Positions 35,760 to 47,570 of a stretch of 64,000 nucleotides of DNA are shown here, piece by piece. Both the position numbers and the translations under genes were made by a program. Under the pieces are notes generated by a model. That model was not told where the DNA came from. It saw nothing but the letters and a program-made list of their open reading frames with translations, and ran no database searches. Every line of letters starts with the position of its first letter. The stretch's first letter is position 1. Origin of the DNA: Lycocorax pyrrhopterus obiensis (taxonomy: Eukaryota; Chordata; Aves; Passeriformes; Paradisaeidae); NCBI GenBank assembly GCA_014706295.1, contig JACSVZ010000028.1:1158263-1222262 (forward strand). Direction: 5' to 3'.

Positions 35760-38700
35760 CTATGAGCAATTTAGGAGCTTATTGTGAATATCTTCAAAGA
35801 CTTGGTTGTAGAGTTCATCCCTCGACTTCAGGCCGTCTAAATAAACTGGGAGAAAAAAAGGGAGAGTCAGGCTGGGGCTTTCCATCAGAACAAGATTTTG
35901 GGAGATTAGTTTTAAAATATTTCATATTTTATTGACCCAAATGACAACTGGTTTTTCTGTTGGAAAACCAGAACCATCCTGAAAACACAGTGGCCTGTGA
36001 AATCCTTATTCCATTACAAATTCCTTCTTTTAAATATTATTATCCCCTCTAAGTCCTTAAGAGTACAAAGCAAAGGGAATAAGTTCTTAGCTCTAAAACT
36101 GCCTGTACTTATCCAAAGTAGGCCAGGATTACAACTTGGGAGTAAAAATAGCACCCTGCATCATCACAGTGAAAGTTTCCTCGAATTAAATCACCCAATT
36201 CCTTAAATTCCAACTCCAAGGCTGAAGGATTTGTGTTTGGGGAAGACTTACCCACATCCACACCACAGTCCTCCATCTCCTTCCTGTGTTTTAGGTACAT
36301 GGGCCAGACGTGTCCGTCGAAGAGACCCGGGGGGTCGGGAACGGTGTAGTTCCGTGTACTGGGAATAACAGCACGGAAGAGGAATGTCAGGAGTGCCTGA
36401 GGTTTAGGTTGGGTATTGGGAAAAAAAATTTTCATGCAAAGGATTGTAAAGGATTGGCACTGCCCTGGGCAGTGGTGGAGTCCCCATCCATGGAAATGTT
36501 CAAAGCCATGTGGATGTGGCACTTGGGGACATGGTTGGACTCGATCTCAGAGGTTTTCTCCAATCCCAACAACTCTGTGATTCCAAGTTCACCACATCAA
36601 ACTCTCTTTCTCCACTTGTATCCAAATTTTCCACTCTAATCCAGTTCATGACACCAACACATCCCAGGAACTGTGAACTCTCCATCCCTGGACGTGTGCA
36701 AGGGCAGGCTGGAGCAGCCTGGGATAGTGGAAGGTGTCCCTGCTCATGGCAGGGGGTGGAATGAGATGCCCTTTAAGGTCCTTCCAACCCCAACTGCTCC
36801 ATGATTCCATGACTAAGAGCAATGTAAAGGACCAGAGGGAAGGACTGGATGCACATCCAGGAATGTTCTCACCTCCTCCTCCTCTTGCACTCGTCGTACG
36901 GCACTGCCAGGTAGTAGCGGATGTCGAACAGCTCTATCAGAGGTCTGGGGAGGGGACAAGGACAGAACGTGGATATCTCACTTTTAATGACAGGAAAAAG
37001 CATGAAATCACCCCAGACACCACAAAAATCTCTCTGCCTCTACGGGATTTGTGTCTGTTGAGGACAACCCAAGGGTAAAGTGCTTCACTCATGGGTTTGT
37101 TAACTCTAAACCATGGAAAACCTCTTTTCTGAAGATCAGGGTGGCACAACAGGGGCTTTTCCCTGCCACTGGTCCTGAGGGGGATCAGAGGGGATCCTGT
37201 GGAGGATCAGGCACTGGGCTGGGAACCCTGGCTCTTCCTAGATCATCCCAAACTCAGTTTGCAACAAAATCTGGGACAGGGCAACTGCTTGGCTCATGTT
37301 CATGGAAGCGTCCAAGGCCAGGTTGGACAGGGCTTGGAGCATTCTGGGATCGTGGAAGGTGTCCCTGCACATGGCAGGGGCCTGGAACTGGATGGGCTTT
37401 AAGCTCCCTTCCAAACCATTCTGGGATTCTATGTTCTTCCCCAAAAATCCAGGGAGTTCTCTCTGCCACAGCTTGCTCCTCTTACTAAGCTCAATGTAGT
37501 CAGTGTTAAACAAGCATGGGAGAGAACTGTTCCTAAATTCCTGGAGATTCCAGGCAGTGAATGGATTATCTCCTTGTTCTCACCAAGGTGGGGGGATGAG
37601 GGGAAGCTGCACCCCTCTGCCAGCTCAAATCCTGCTCTAAAACTCCCCTGGACTTCAGGGCTGTGCCCTAAATAAGAACCTTACATTCACCTCACTTCTA
37701 CCAGCATCCAGGGGTTAATTTTACATTTTACAGCAGAAAACCCTCCGGGGTGAGAATTCAGAACAAGGCAGGAAGGGGAAATTAGTAAAAAAGGAGTTTT
37801 TAGCTCTGGCATGAGGGATTTAAGGATCTTTCCTGGCAAACCACGAAGAGTTCTCCAAACCTTACTTGTAATTATAAAGCAGGAAGCCTTCAATGACCAA
37901 TATATGGATATCTTGGGAGGTTGGCTCTTTAGAGCCAGGTGTGACATTCACCCCGTGCGAACGGGCAAACTTCACTGGGTTCTCAATCCAGGCCCGCACT
38001 GTGCTCACCATTGCCTCCATATCCAAGGAATCCAACACTAGTCGGGAGAAAGGGGGTGGGTGGGAAAAAGGGACACCATCAAACACCATCAAACACCACG
38101 GGCTCGAAAGGATGAAATAGAATGAACTCGGTAAAGTTACAATTAGGGAAATTTACTGTTAAAGCTTTTAATAATGAAAAAGAAATACTTAGGAAAAGAA
38201 TATACATTACTGCATCCTATAGGGAACACTGCTCTTACCATCCCATTGTTTAAAGCCGTCTTCCCCGACTTCTATTTGATCTTGTGGCTGAAATATAGTG
38301 AGCAATAAAACATTGCTGCAACCTCAGCGGGATCAGTTCCCTATGATGCCATCAGCACCTGGCCACTACTGCAACACCAACCACCCCTGGGCACCGACAG
38401 CCACAGCCCTACATGGGGCTGCAGGAACATTGACATTCCCAGCTTTCCCCAACCCCAAGAGCTCTGGAACGTTCCCTTGGCTCACTCAAACCACTTTGGA
38501 TAACGACCTTTATGTTAATCACTTGATACGTTGCTAGTTGGCAAAATAAATACTACAGGGTATTGTTTGTAAATCAACATATAAGAATTTTAAGTGCAAA
38601 TATGGGTTAAATATTTACATTTCTCAAGAATAGGTATTTTAACTCCTCTAATAAAAATAAAGTTGGACATAGCAGCACTTTGGTCGCTCAGTTACAGCGT

Positions 38701-40956
38701 TCACTGTGCTGGCATTCACATGAAGCTATGGATTTTTATGGAAAATTGAACAGAATTCCTCCACCGAGGGCTCCTATCTGATCAAATCTGCAGGACACAC
38801 CAAGCACACGATGCAGGTGCTGGAGCACTTCATGTTTTGGGGATGACCCACAACTGCTCCAAATCCATTCCTGCATCTCTTGGACTTCCACTTGTGGTGA
38901 GGTCCTCAGATATCATCATTGCCATGAAATGGTGCAGGGTTTAGTAACGTTCTGCACTCCCAGGCATTCACCTCTGCAATATTTAGTTGGGTTCTGATGC
39001 AGATCTATCAAAGCTCCCCAATAAAACTCCCTTTCTGTATTTAAACCAGCACAGAGGTGCTTCAGTCCTGAAGTATCTTTTAGCAGTCACATTCTTACTT
39101 CAGTAAAAGAAGGAGGAAAATCCCAACATGGAGAAAATCATTCATGTAGAGCACAGTAAATACTGACTGAAATCAGTACTAGATTTAAATCTGTTGTTAA
39201 CACTCAAAGGTGGTTTTGCTGCGACCTCTCTGAGCTGGGTCGTGCCAAGCTCCTGTGACATTTGTAAAGGTCAGGAACTCCCCACCTGTCCAGTCATTTA
39301 AAAATTAAATATGTATATCAAAACCCCCACAAAATCAGAAAGCTTGTGGCTCCTAAGCTGTCAAAACTGACTTGCCCTGAATGTACAATTAACACTGCAA
39401 GGAAGAGGGGACTCAACTTACCTTGAAGAAATCGTCCTGATGGACCACGCAGCAGTTGGGGAGCGCCTTGACGAGCCTGTTGGTCAAGGTGGTTTTACCA
39501 CCATTGGTGACCCTGCACGGAGCGGGACGAGACAGAGGTGGAAGAACCACATTAGAACCGGGTCTGGGAACCACTGGGACTGCTGAAGGAGCCGAGCCCT
39601 GAGGGACCCGAACCCCGACCGGCGGCGGGAGCCCCTGAGGGGACCCGAGCCCCGCCCGCCCCCCCGTTTGAATTTCCCGCCCCACCGGCGCCGGCCGCCG
39701 ATTGGCTACAACTGCCCCCCACCCCGCCCTTTCCCCGGCTGCCGATTGGCTGTCACCGCCCCCCTCCGCGCCCCGCCCCTTCCAGCGCCGCGCTCCCGCT
39801 CGCCCGCTTATAACGGCCGCGCCGGTTCCCGCGCGCGTGCAACGGCAGCGCTGAGGGGAGCGCGGGGCCGCCATGGCCGCCCCCTCACAGCCCCGGGTCC
39901 TGAGGGGAGCGCGGGGCCGCCGTGGCCGCCCCCTCACAGCCCCGGGTCCTGAGGGGACCGCGGGGCCGCCATGGCCGCCCCTTCACAGCCGCGGCCTCCC
40001 CGGACACGCTGCTCAAGATGGAGCCGCCGAGCTGCCCTCGCTCCCTCATACCCCCATAACCCGTTTAATATAAAAGCCCTGAATAACCTTCCTGTCCCCT
40101 GGCTTATTCCTCATTTTTTTCATCCCAAAGCTGTACAAATCCCTCAGTCGCATATTATTAATATATTATTATTGTTATAATAACCCATATTCCCTTCACT
40201 GTTCCATTTCCCGAACCCTCCTGCCACACTCTCAGCCGGTCCCAGCACAAACACACTCAGGTTCCTTAAATCCTGCTTTTAAAAAAGAAAATCAATGCCT
40301 TTTCTACACCTCCACCCCACTTTATTAGAAACGGGTTTTCTTCCTCTCTTCGTCTTTCAGAGAAGCTCTTAAAATAATTTTTTTGGTCTATCTGGCCTCT
40401 AAATTTACTTGAGAGGGTGTTTTTGCCATCTCAGCATCCCTCCTGTTAATCCTATAAAAGGATATATAAAACTATGAAAAAAAGTATCTCTAAAAATATA
40501 TAAAGGTGTGTGTAAGTATAAATTTGTGTATATAAATATATAAAAGTACATAAAAATATATAAAGTGCACCTAAAATATATATAAAAGTCTGTATGAAAG
40601 GATGTGCTGCCCTGCAAAACTCTGTTGAAGCAGCATCCGTCCTTTTAATCCTATAAAAATTTATATAAAAGGATATATAAAATAAAACTACATCGAAAAG
40701 TATAAACTAAAATATATATTAAAGCATATATAAAAGCGTATGTCACCCTGCAGAGCTCTCTGTATTTAAGCATCAGGAATTAAGACTCAGCAAGTTGCAT
40801 CATCTCTCAAATCCTGTATCCCGAACATTATTTTATAGCCAGACAAATAATCCCCAAGTCTCAAACCATCTTCCCTACAAAAATTAAACAGGAAAAACAC
40901 GAACAATCCCGAATTTTAGGAGGCACTTACCCTCCGATGCCTATAATGTATTTCAT
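35760..40956 (-). CDS. NMRK2: NMRK2 (MIBP), nicotinamide riboside kinase 2, 7 coding exons, 200 aa
   Basis: Phosphorylates nicotinamide riboside to NMN in NAD salvage; in mammals it is muscle-enriched and binds integrin beta-1. Coding exons on minus, in order: 40931-40956, 39422-39512, 38239-38287, 37866-38037, 36873-36944, 36252-36358, 35760-35845 (stop TAG). They total 603 nt with consistent phases. The start is MKYIIGIGG; the Walker A loop GVTNGGKTT (residues 9-17) is split across the exon 1/2 junction. HQDDFF contains the conserved Asp36; [14 protein letters not shown] is a family signature. The protein ends LLNCS, about 30 residues shorter than human NMRK2 (230 aa, recalled). The stop codon is the last codon before a consensus donor (GTAACT, from 35759), with an acceptor yielding a 3'UTR exon from 35674 downward. 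Intron 1 carries a CpG island and AT-rich repeats. Confidence 0.97.
36450..36595 (+). mobile_element. CR1-family fragment in NMRK2 intron 5
   Basis: GGCACTGCCCTGGGCAGTGG, then GTTGGACTCGATCTCAGAGG and AACTCTGTGATTCC tail. Antisense to NMRK2. Confidence 0.85.
36680..36815 (+). mobile_element. CR1 LINE 3' end fragment in NMRK2 intron 5
   Basis: GGCTGGAGCAGCCTGGGATA, then TTTAAGGTCCTTCCAACCCC and a CCATGATTCCATGA tail. Confidence 0.85.
37300..37435 (+). mobile_element. CR1 LINE 3' end fragment in NMRK2 intron 4
   Basis: GAAGCGTCCAAGGCCAGGTT through CCAAACCATTCTGGGATTCT. Confidence 0.85.
38300..39400. other. NMRK2 intron 2, no distinct feature
   Basis: Unique AT-leaning intronic sequence between exons 2 and 3. 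No repeat or RNA gene recognised. Confidence 0.5.
39600..40030 (+). promoter_or_regulatory. CpG island in NMRK2 intron 1 with plus-strand promoter-like elements
   Basis: Two GATTGGCT (inverted CCAAT) boxes near 39700 and 39743, GC boxes, and TTATAACGG near 39808 are followed by a GC-rich initiator zone and GCCGCCATGG near 39870. This order resembles a promoter firing on plus, opposite to NMRK2. The downstream 66-aa frame lies mostly in 49-bp repeats and is not called as a gene. It could alternatively be an unrelated intragenic island. Confidence 0.4.
39851..39997. repeat. 49-bp GC-rich tandem repeat, 3 copies
   Basis: Copies start at 39851, 39900 and 39949 with CTGAGGGGASCGCGGGGCCG; the third is more diverged at its end. 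Copies 1 and 3 contain GCCGCCATGG; copy 2 has GTG at that place. Confidence 0.9.
40440..40745. repeat. AT-rich imperfect repeat of TATAAAA motifs
   Basis: ATATATAAA-type motifs recur, with CCTTTTAATCCTATAAAA-like and GGATATATAAAA segments duplicated about 200 bp apart. In NMRK2 intron 1. Confidence 0.7.
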
Positions 40957-41137
40957 TTTGCCGAGTCGCCTCTTGAGCCGGAATGTGGCGAGGGGGGAAA
41001 AAAAAAATCAAACTATTTGGGAAGGCTGAAAGAACTTGCAGCGGAACAAAACCTCCGCTGCCCCCGCTCCCTGTTCCCTCAGGCTCCGCTTCACCTCCCT
41101 GACCCTTTCATTGAGGGAAAAGGCGCATTTGGGGCGG

Positions 41138-41145
41138 ATTTATAG
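41138..41145 (-). promoter_or_regulatory. NMRK2: NMRK2 TATA box
   Basis: The minus strand reads CTATAAAT about 185 bp upstream of the NMRK2 ATG, placing the start site near 41110 and a 5'UTR of about 150 nt. A CATTCC (M-CAT/TEAD-type) hexamer on minus at 40980-40985 lies within that leader. TATA plus M-CAT would suit a muscle-type promoter, but activity is inferred. Confidence 0.6.
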
Positions 41146-41209
41146 GGCCGTGTCCCCGCCCCGGCGCTGCCGGAGCAGCCCTGTGACCGTCATGAGCCGC
41201 GATGTCACG

Positions 41210-42700
41210 TTTTGGGCAGGTCCGGCCAACCCTCAATGTCACATTTTTGGAGAGATTCAGCCAAGCCTCCGAGGGCACCTCCCGGGGGGGTTCAACCCCA
41301 CAGTGTCACATTTTGGGGGGGTTCAACCCCGCAATGTCACGTTTTAGGGGGGTTTAACCCCCCAATGTCGCATCCTGAGGGGGTTCAACCCCACAGTGTC
41401 ACATTTTGGGGGGATTCAACCCTGCAATGTCACGTTTTAGGGGGGTTTAAGCCCCCAATGTCACATCCTGAGGGGGTTCAACCCCACAGTGTCACATTTT
41501 GGGGGGATTCAACCCTGCAATGTCACGTTTTAGGGGGGTTTAACCCCCCAATGTCACATCCTGAGGGGGTTCAACCCCACAGTGTCACATTTTGGGGGGA
41601 TTCAACCCCGCAATGTCACGTTTTAGGGGGGTTTAAGCCCCCAATGTCACATCCTGAGGGGGTTCAACCCCACAGTTTCACATTTTGGGGGGATTCAACC
41701 CTGCAATGTCACGTTTTAGGGGGGTTTAAGCCCCCAATGTCACATCCTGAGGGGGTTCAACCCCACAGTGTCACATTTTGGGGGGATTCAACCCCGCAAT
41801 GTCACGTTTTAGGGGGGTTTAACCCCCCAATGTCACATCCTGAGGGGGTTCAACCCCACAGTTTCACATTTTGGGGGGATTCAACCCTGCAATGTCACGT
41901 TTTAGGGGGGTTTAACCCCCCAATGTCACATCCTGAGGGGGTTCAACCCCACAGTTTCACATTTTGGGGGGATTCAACCCTGCAATGTCACGTTTTAGGG
42001 GGGTTTAACCCCCCAATGTCACATCCTGAGGGGGTTCAACCCCATAGTTTCACATTTTGGGGGGGTTCAACCCCGCAATGTCACGTTTTAGGGGGGTTTA
42101 ACCCCCCAGTGTCACATCCTGAGGGGGTTCAACACCACAGTTTCACATTTTAGGGGGGTTTAACCCCCCAATGTCACATTTTGAGGGGGGTTCAGCCCAC
42201 CCCCCAGTGTCATATTTGGTGGGGTTCCAAACCTTCAAGTCATATTTTGTGGGGTTCCATCTCTCCGATGTCACATTTTGGGGGGAGTTTTCAACCCCCC
42301 ACTGTCACAGTTTAGGGGGGGTTTCAGCCCACCCTTTGATGTCACATTTTTGGGGTTTCAGCCATTCAGTGTCACACTTTTGGGGGGGTTTCAACTGCCC
42401 AGCGTCACATTTTAGGAGGATTTCAGCCAATCCTCAGATATCACAATTTGGGGGGGTTCAGCCAACCCTCCAATGTCACATTTTGTGCAGTTTCAACCCT
42501 CCAATATCACATTTTTGGGGGAATTTTATCCCTACAGGGTCACATTTTAGGAAGGTTTCATCCCACCCTTCGATGTCACATTTTTGGGAGGTTCCAGCAC
42601 TCCAATGTCACATTTTGGGGGGGTTCAACCCCCCGAGGTCACATTTTGGGGGTTCATCCCACCCCCGTGTCCTGTTTTGGGGGCTCAGCCCACCCCCATG
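41210..42700. repeat. Minisatellite of 31-bp units in 93-bp higher-order repeats
   Basis: The unit is roughly GGGGGGTTCAACCCC plus an AATGTCAC and a TTTT or TCCT end. In the core, three unit types alternate (ending CACATTTT, CACGTTTT, CACATCCT). CATCCTGAGGGGG recurs at 41371, 41464, 41557, 41650, 41743, 41836, 41929, 42022 and 42115, exactly 93 bp apart. From about 42.16 kb the units become divergent and vary in length, fading by 42.7 kb. Each unit contains a small GGGGTT/AACCCC inverted repeat. It begins about 65 bp upstream of the NMRK2 TATA box. Confidence 0.97.
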
Positions 42701-45700
42701 TCACACCCTGGCCCTGCACCTGTCCCTCTCCCTCGCTGGCCCCGTGCGCTGCCGTCGCCATCGTGGCCAAAAATAACTTTTTGGCCAGCTCTGCCTTTGC
42801 CTAAATTAGTCATGGGGTAGGTGGAAATGTCACCCCCTGCCACCGTCCCCCCCGGGAGCCCGGGAAGCTGCAGAGGTGTGCGGGATATAATTAAGTTGGG
42901 ATTTTTTTCCCTTGCTGTCTCCCCTCCTTTATTCCCCAGTTCCCATCTGATTGTTTGAAACTCATCCAGGAGTGTCACGGGAAGGAATTTTGCTCTAAAC
43001 TTCTGCTAGGTGGAAAAAAGAAAAAAAAAAAGGGGAATTAAAGTTATTAAAGTTTAAATTTTTTTTTTTCTGCTTTCAGTCGAGCTGTTCAGAGAAGGGA
43101 ATGTGGAGTGAATCTTCCCAGAATGTCTCCCTTTGGCTCTTCCCAAGGAATTGTTTGAACAGTTTATTTTTGTAAATAGACACAAATTCCTAAAGTGCTC
43201 TCTCTCCAGAGAGCCTCCTCCTCCTCCCCGGTTAACTCATATAAAATAAGGCTTTTTAAGACAAGTTAACTCTACACCTTGTGGAACCTGTGCTTTAATT
43301 CCAATTATTCCAGATGTTTCTTAATTGGGGTTCTCTGACCGATACCAGGCTTTTCAGCAATACTTTTTGAAGTCTATAATGTGCATTTTTAAATAATGTC
43401 TCATCTAAACAGAGCTTAAATCACCCAAACTTTTGTGCCTTGTTCTTCCTTTTTATAAAACCACCCCATGGCAGGATTAAAAGGTCACTGTTAAAAGTAT
43501 TAAAGGTTCCTTGTCCTGCAGTGGGTTGTAAAGTAATGGTAAAAAAATCAGTAACACCAATATTCGGGTATTTGGGGTCCTGTTTGATGTTCTGCCTTGA
43601 GGTCTGCAGCTTTTCCGGTGTAAAATCCAAATATCCAGGATTCCAAGGGAAGTTTTGAAGGAGTATTTATTTATTTGTTCAGATATTTCCTAAGTAGTAC
43701 GATATAGGATCCTCCAGACCCTTTGGGATCTGGCATCTCCTTCACCCCATTATATCCCATGGCATCATCCCACTCCTTATCCATATCCCCACTATTTTCT
43801 GGATAATTTTCCTCAAATTGTGTTTGACATCATTAACGTTTCATTCAGACCCTCTCCTGAGCTGTGTTTAACTTGAATTTTCTCTGTTTCAGGGCTGAAG
43901 AAGGGGTTTGTGGCCTCAAACCTCCTTTGTCTCACCCCAGCTGTGTCCGTTGAGCCAAAAAACAAATGTTATTTTTCTCTGCAAAGCCGTTTTCTGCTCC
44001 TCAACCACCAGGCCAAGGCCCAGGGCTCTGGTAAAATGAGCTGCTCGTGAATAAACATGAACTGCAAATTAGGACAATTTTAACTGTCAGAGGCCAGGAT
44101 TCTGGAGGTCTTGCAGGGAAGATACTGAAGGCAAGAAAAGAAATTGGGTTTCAGGTATAAGCTGGTGAATTTATGGATGGGAATACTGCAAATGAGCTTT
44201 GCCAGTCTCAGTTCCAGCGTTCCCACTGTTGTTATTATTTAGGGTGAATATGAATAGATCATTTGGTTGTTCCTGGAGGCACCACTTGCAGTTACACTTT
44301 CACCATCAATTCCAGGGTGATGATTCCAGAGAAATCTGGAGCTTGGATTCTTGAGTCTGAGCAAACTCAGGGAAGTTGGGTTTCCAGCCCTCCCTGGCAT
44401 TTGCAGTGGGGAGTGCCCACATCACCCCCTCAGCTGATTAAGGTAAAAAATTTGATAAATTGGCCTCAAATTAGCTCCTACTCAATTTTTAAAAATGCCT
44501 TTTATTGCTTTTCTCTCCCATCCCTGAACTAGGAAGTTGTCTGGGTTAAGAAATCCAACTCCAGGGATTATTTCACCACATTTGACCTTACGTGAAGGGA
44601 AAAAGAAACCAGGAGGCTCCAAAGCTGTGTCAGAGTTACAAGGGGACACTGACCCCGGCCACCTCTGCTCCAGTTCTCTTTGCACTGCAGACTTGCTAAT
44701 CCAAATATTTTTGGAACATGCCATCCCAGTGAGGGAGATTCGTGTTCTGCTCAGCTGGATTTGCCTGCAGGGACGTGGCTCAGGAATACAGGTGGGGTTT
44801 TCACCCTTGGGAAAATGAGGATGTGGCTTAAGCTGTATCAAAAGAAACAGTGAATTTTTCGTGTCGAAAGCAGACAATAATTGTGGTGGGAGCAGCAGGG
44901 GCTGGCTGGGTTGTTTGGGATCAGGGAATCCGGAGCAGTGTCCCACTATCTCCGTGAGGAATGTCAACACTTCTGTTTCTTCTGGAAACGGGAGGATTGA
45001 AGGACACGGGGCCCGGTTGTTGTTGCTGTTGGGGTTTTTTTTAAGCTCACAGCTGCAAACCCTATTCCTGTCAGTGGAAAAGCTCAGTTCTCCTCAGTGT
45101 AAAAGCTCCTTTTCCTCAGTATAAAATCTCATTTTTAAACCTTTTTCTCCCAGCCCCTCAGTTCTCCTCTGGCTGGTCCTTTTCCCCAGTTCATTTTTAG
45201 GCTCCCTGGGGTAGTTTTTCTCTCTCCCCTATTCCTGCTCACGTACCAACCATCCTGGGCGCTGGAATTCACCCACATAGCTCAAATTCCCAGATTCCTG
45301 CCTGGCCTCGGAGCTGCTGTTCCTTTGGAGGTGGCGAGTGCCTGCCTGTATTTGGAGATCACATTCCAGCTGTCTCCTTCCTTCCCAGCAAAACCCACCT
45401 CGGCCCAACAACAACTGACAGCAGTGGTGCCACTTAAACACTCCCCAGCTCCAGTAAACTTCACCCAACCTGTAAAAATATGAGTCATGCAAATGCCAAA
45501 TGTTCAGAAAGGCTTTTTTTAGCCCCGTTTCTCGGTGAGCTACGTGTTGGTCATCTGAAACTTCCTTTTTTTGGGGCTTGTTTATGCCGGAGATACGTTA
45601 TCTGCCTGACACTTTACTCATACAAATGCCATTCACCAGGGAGCCTGAATCAAAGACAGGCAATGTTCCCTCTCTAAGCATTATTTTTAGAATACTAATG

Positions 45701-46489
45701 TTTAGTAAAAGTTCATATTAATATTCTTTGTTCAAACTTAGCTAAGTTTAGCAGGAGGCAGTTTAATATTCGTGGAGCCGCCGGGGCATTATTCCCCTGG
45801 GATTGTTTAGGTGCTGGGTGCCCGGTGACCTTTCTGCTGCAGAATATGACTCATTTCTTCTGCAGCTTTAATTCAGAATTTTAATCCTTCACTAATCATA
45901 AGACATTGTTTATGGGATGAGCAAAGTTATGCCAAGGTTCCTCCTGCCGGGAGGGGACGTCAGAAGCAAGGAATGGGAGTCATTTTCACTTGGGAATGTT
46001 GAAATTTGGGGTTATTTATGCTTTCCAGAACTCTGGGGGAGTTGGGTGGCTCAAAGTCCTTCTCCAAGGCTGTGGAGCTTCCCGAAGCCTCCCTGTTTGA
46101 GGGAGAGCAGGGGAACAGAAGCATCGGGAGAGCAGAATTTGCTGTGAACCTCAGTAACTGCAGCAGCTCAGAACGAGCGAAATGAGGGCAGTGGAATAGC
46201 AAAGTTAATTAGCGTGAGGTTTAACTGGCTGGCGCCTCATCCTGGTGGCTCCCATCCAGGACCTGCCACCGTCAGGGTGACATTTCCTGCCACGGCTGCC
46301 GCCGGTGACAGAAGGTCCCGTGGGAGAGGTCACATGGAGAGTTTGGACAAGGCAGGACTGGGGAGGAGCAGCTGTGCCCGCGAGAAAAAGAGAGATGAGA
46401 AAAAATAACCGGTGTATCACTGCTTTGGGAAGTGGGATTGGCCTGGAAAACTGTCCTGGAGGGAAGGAAGGACCTCACCGAGCAGGGAC

Positions 46490-46690
46490 AGAGCCCAGGG
46501 AACGGCTGGAGCTGTGTCAGGGGATTTGGGATGGAGCTCAGGGAAAGGTTCTTCCCCCAGAGGGTGCTGGGGCACTGCCCAGGCTCCCCAGGGAATGGGC
46601 ACATTCCCGAGGCTGCCAGAGCTCCAGGAGCGTTTGGACAATGGTCTGGGACAGGGTGGGGTTGTTGGGGAGCTTCGGATCGTGGTGGAT
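46490..46690 (+). mobile_element. CR1-family fragment
   Basis: Same lineage as the 17290 copy: CCAGGGAACGGCTGGAGCTG, CCCCAGAGGGTGCTGGGGCA, CCAGAGCTCCAGGAGCGTTT. Confidence 0.8.
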
Positions 46691-47439
46691 TGTTAAACAA
46701 AAGGTGGAGGCAACAGAAAGCCTCCAACATCCCCAGAACTGAACCCAAGGTGCCGAGGTGAGGGATCCAAGCGTGTGCTGGAAAAGGAAGGAATGTTCCA
46801 GCCCTGTCCCTCTTTCCCACTCACATCATCCCTTTGTTTTCCTCCCCTTGGCTGTGATTCATTAAATGAATCCTGAAAGATGTGAGGGGTGTAAAACTGG
46901 GTATTTACAGATTTATCCCCCTTCAGTGCAGACAAGAGGCCTCACCACAGAGTGACTCAGCCCCAGGCAGGTGAAATCATCTCTGAAATCATCTCCTCCA
47001 TCCAGAGGGAAACTAAACTGATTTGTCCCTTTCCAGATGGATAAAACGAGGCGGGATGAACCTCACCCCTCATGTGGGGGTTTATAATTTGGGAGAAATC
47101 CTCATTGTCTTAAGCTGGGACTCTTGATTTGCGTCTGTGAGGCACCGCGATCAGCCGGGATGGGAAACCCCTCGGGATATTCCGTGCTGGAATTAGCTTT
47201 TCCTGGGGATTTCTCCGTTCGGGAGCCGCAGTCGTTGTCAGGGAAGAAGAGCCCGTGGGAGGAGAGATCCCCGCTCGATGACAGCTCAGCTCGCAGCTCG
47301 TGTGGCACAGGAGACTCCAGCACTGGGGAGGTGGCAGAACGCTGACTTTTCACTCAGGCTGCACGAGTTAGATCCAAGTGGGAAAGGATTTCTCTGTTCT
47401 GGAGGCAAACCCAAGCTTTTGTTTAAAAAAAAATTCCAC

Positions 47440-47570
47440 ACAGGGAAGAATTCCTTCCCGATATCCCGCCTGACCCTGCCCTCTGGGAAGCCATTCCCTG
47501 TGTCCGTCCCTCCAGCCCTTCTCCCTCTCCAGCTCTCCCGGAGCCCCTCCAGGCCCTGGAAAGCCACAGT
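47440..47570 (-). mobile_element. CR1 fragment (reverse orientation, internal part only)
   Basis: AAGAATTCCTTCCCGATATC followed by CATTCCCTGTGTCCGTCCC and CTCCCGGAGCCCCTCCAGGC. The 3' tail is absent. Confidence 0.75.

Noticed and set aside
41212..42153. 313-codon open frame across the minisatellite
   Set aside because: The 93-bp higher-order period is divisible by three, so one stop-free unit keeps the whole array open. The peptide is a pure 31-residue repeat with no family resemblance, and it lies upstream of NMRK2 on the other strand.
42790..42820. CTAAATTAG upstream of NMRK2 as a MEF2 site
   Set aside because: It lacks the second TA of the MEF2 consensus and is far from the promoter; not supported by sequence alone.
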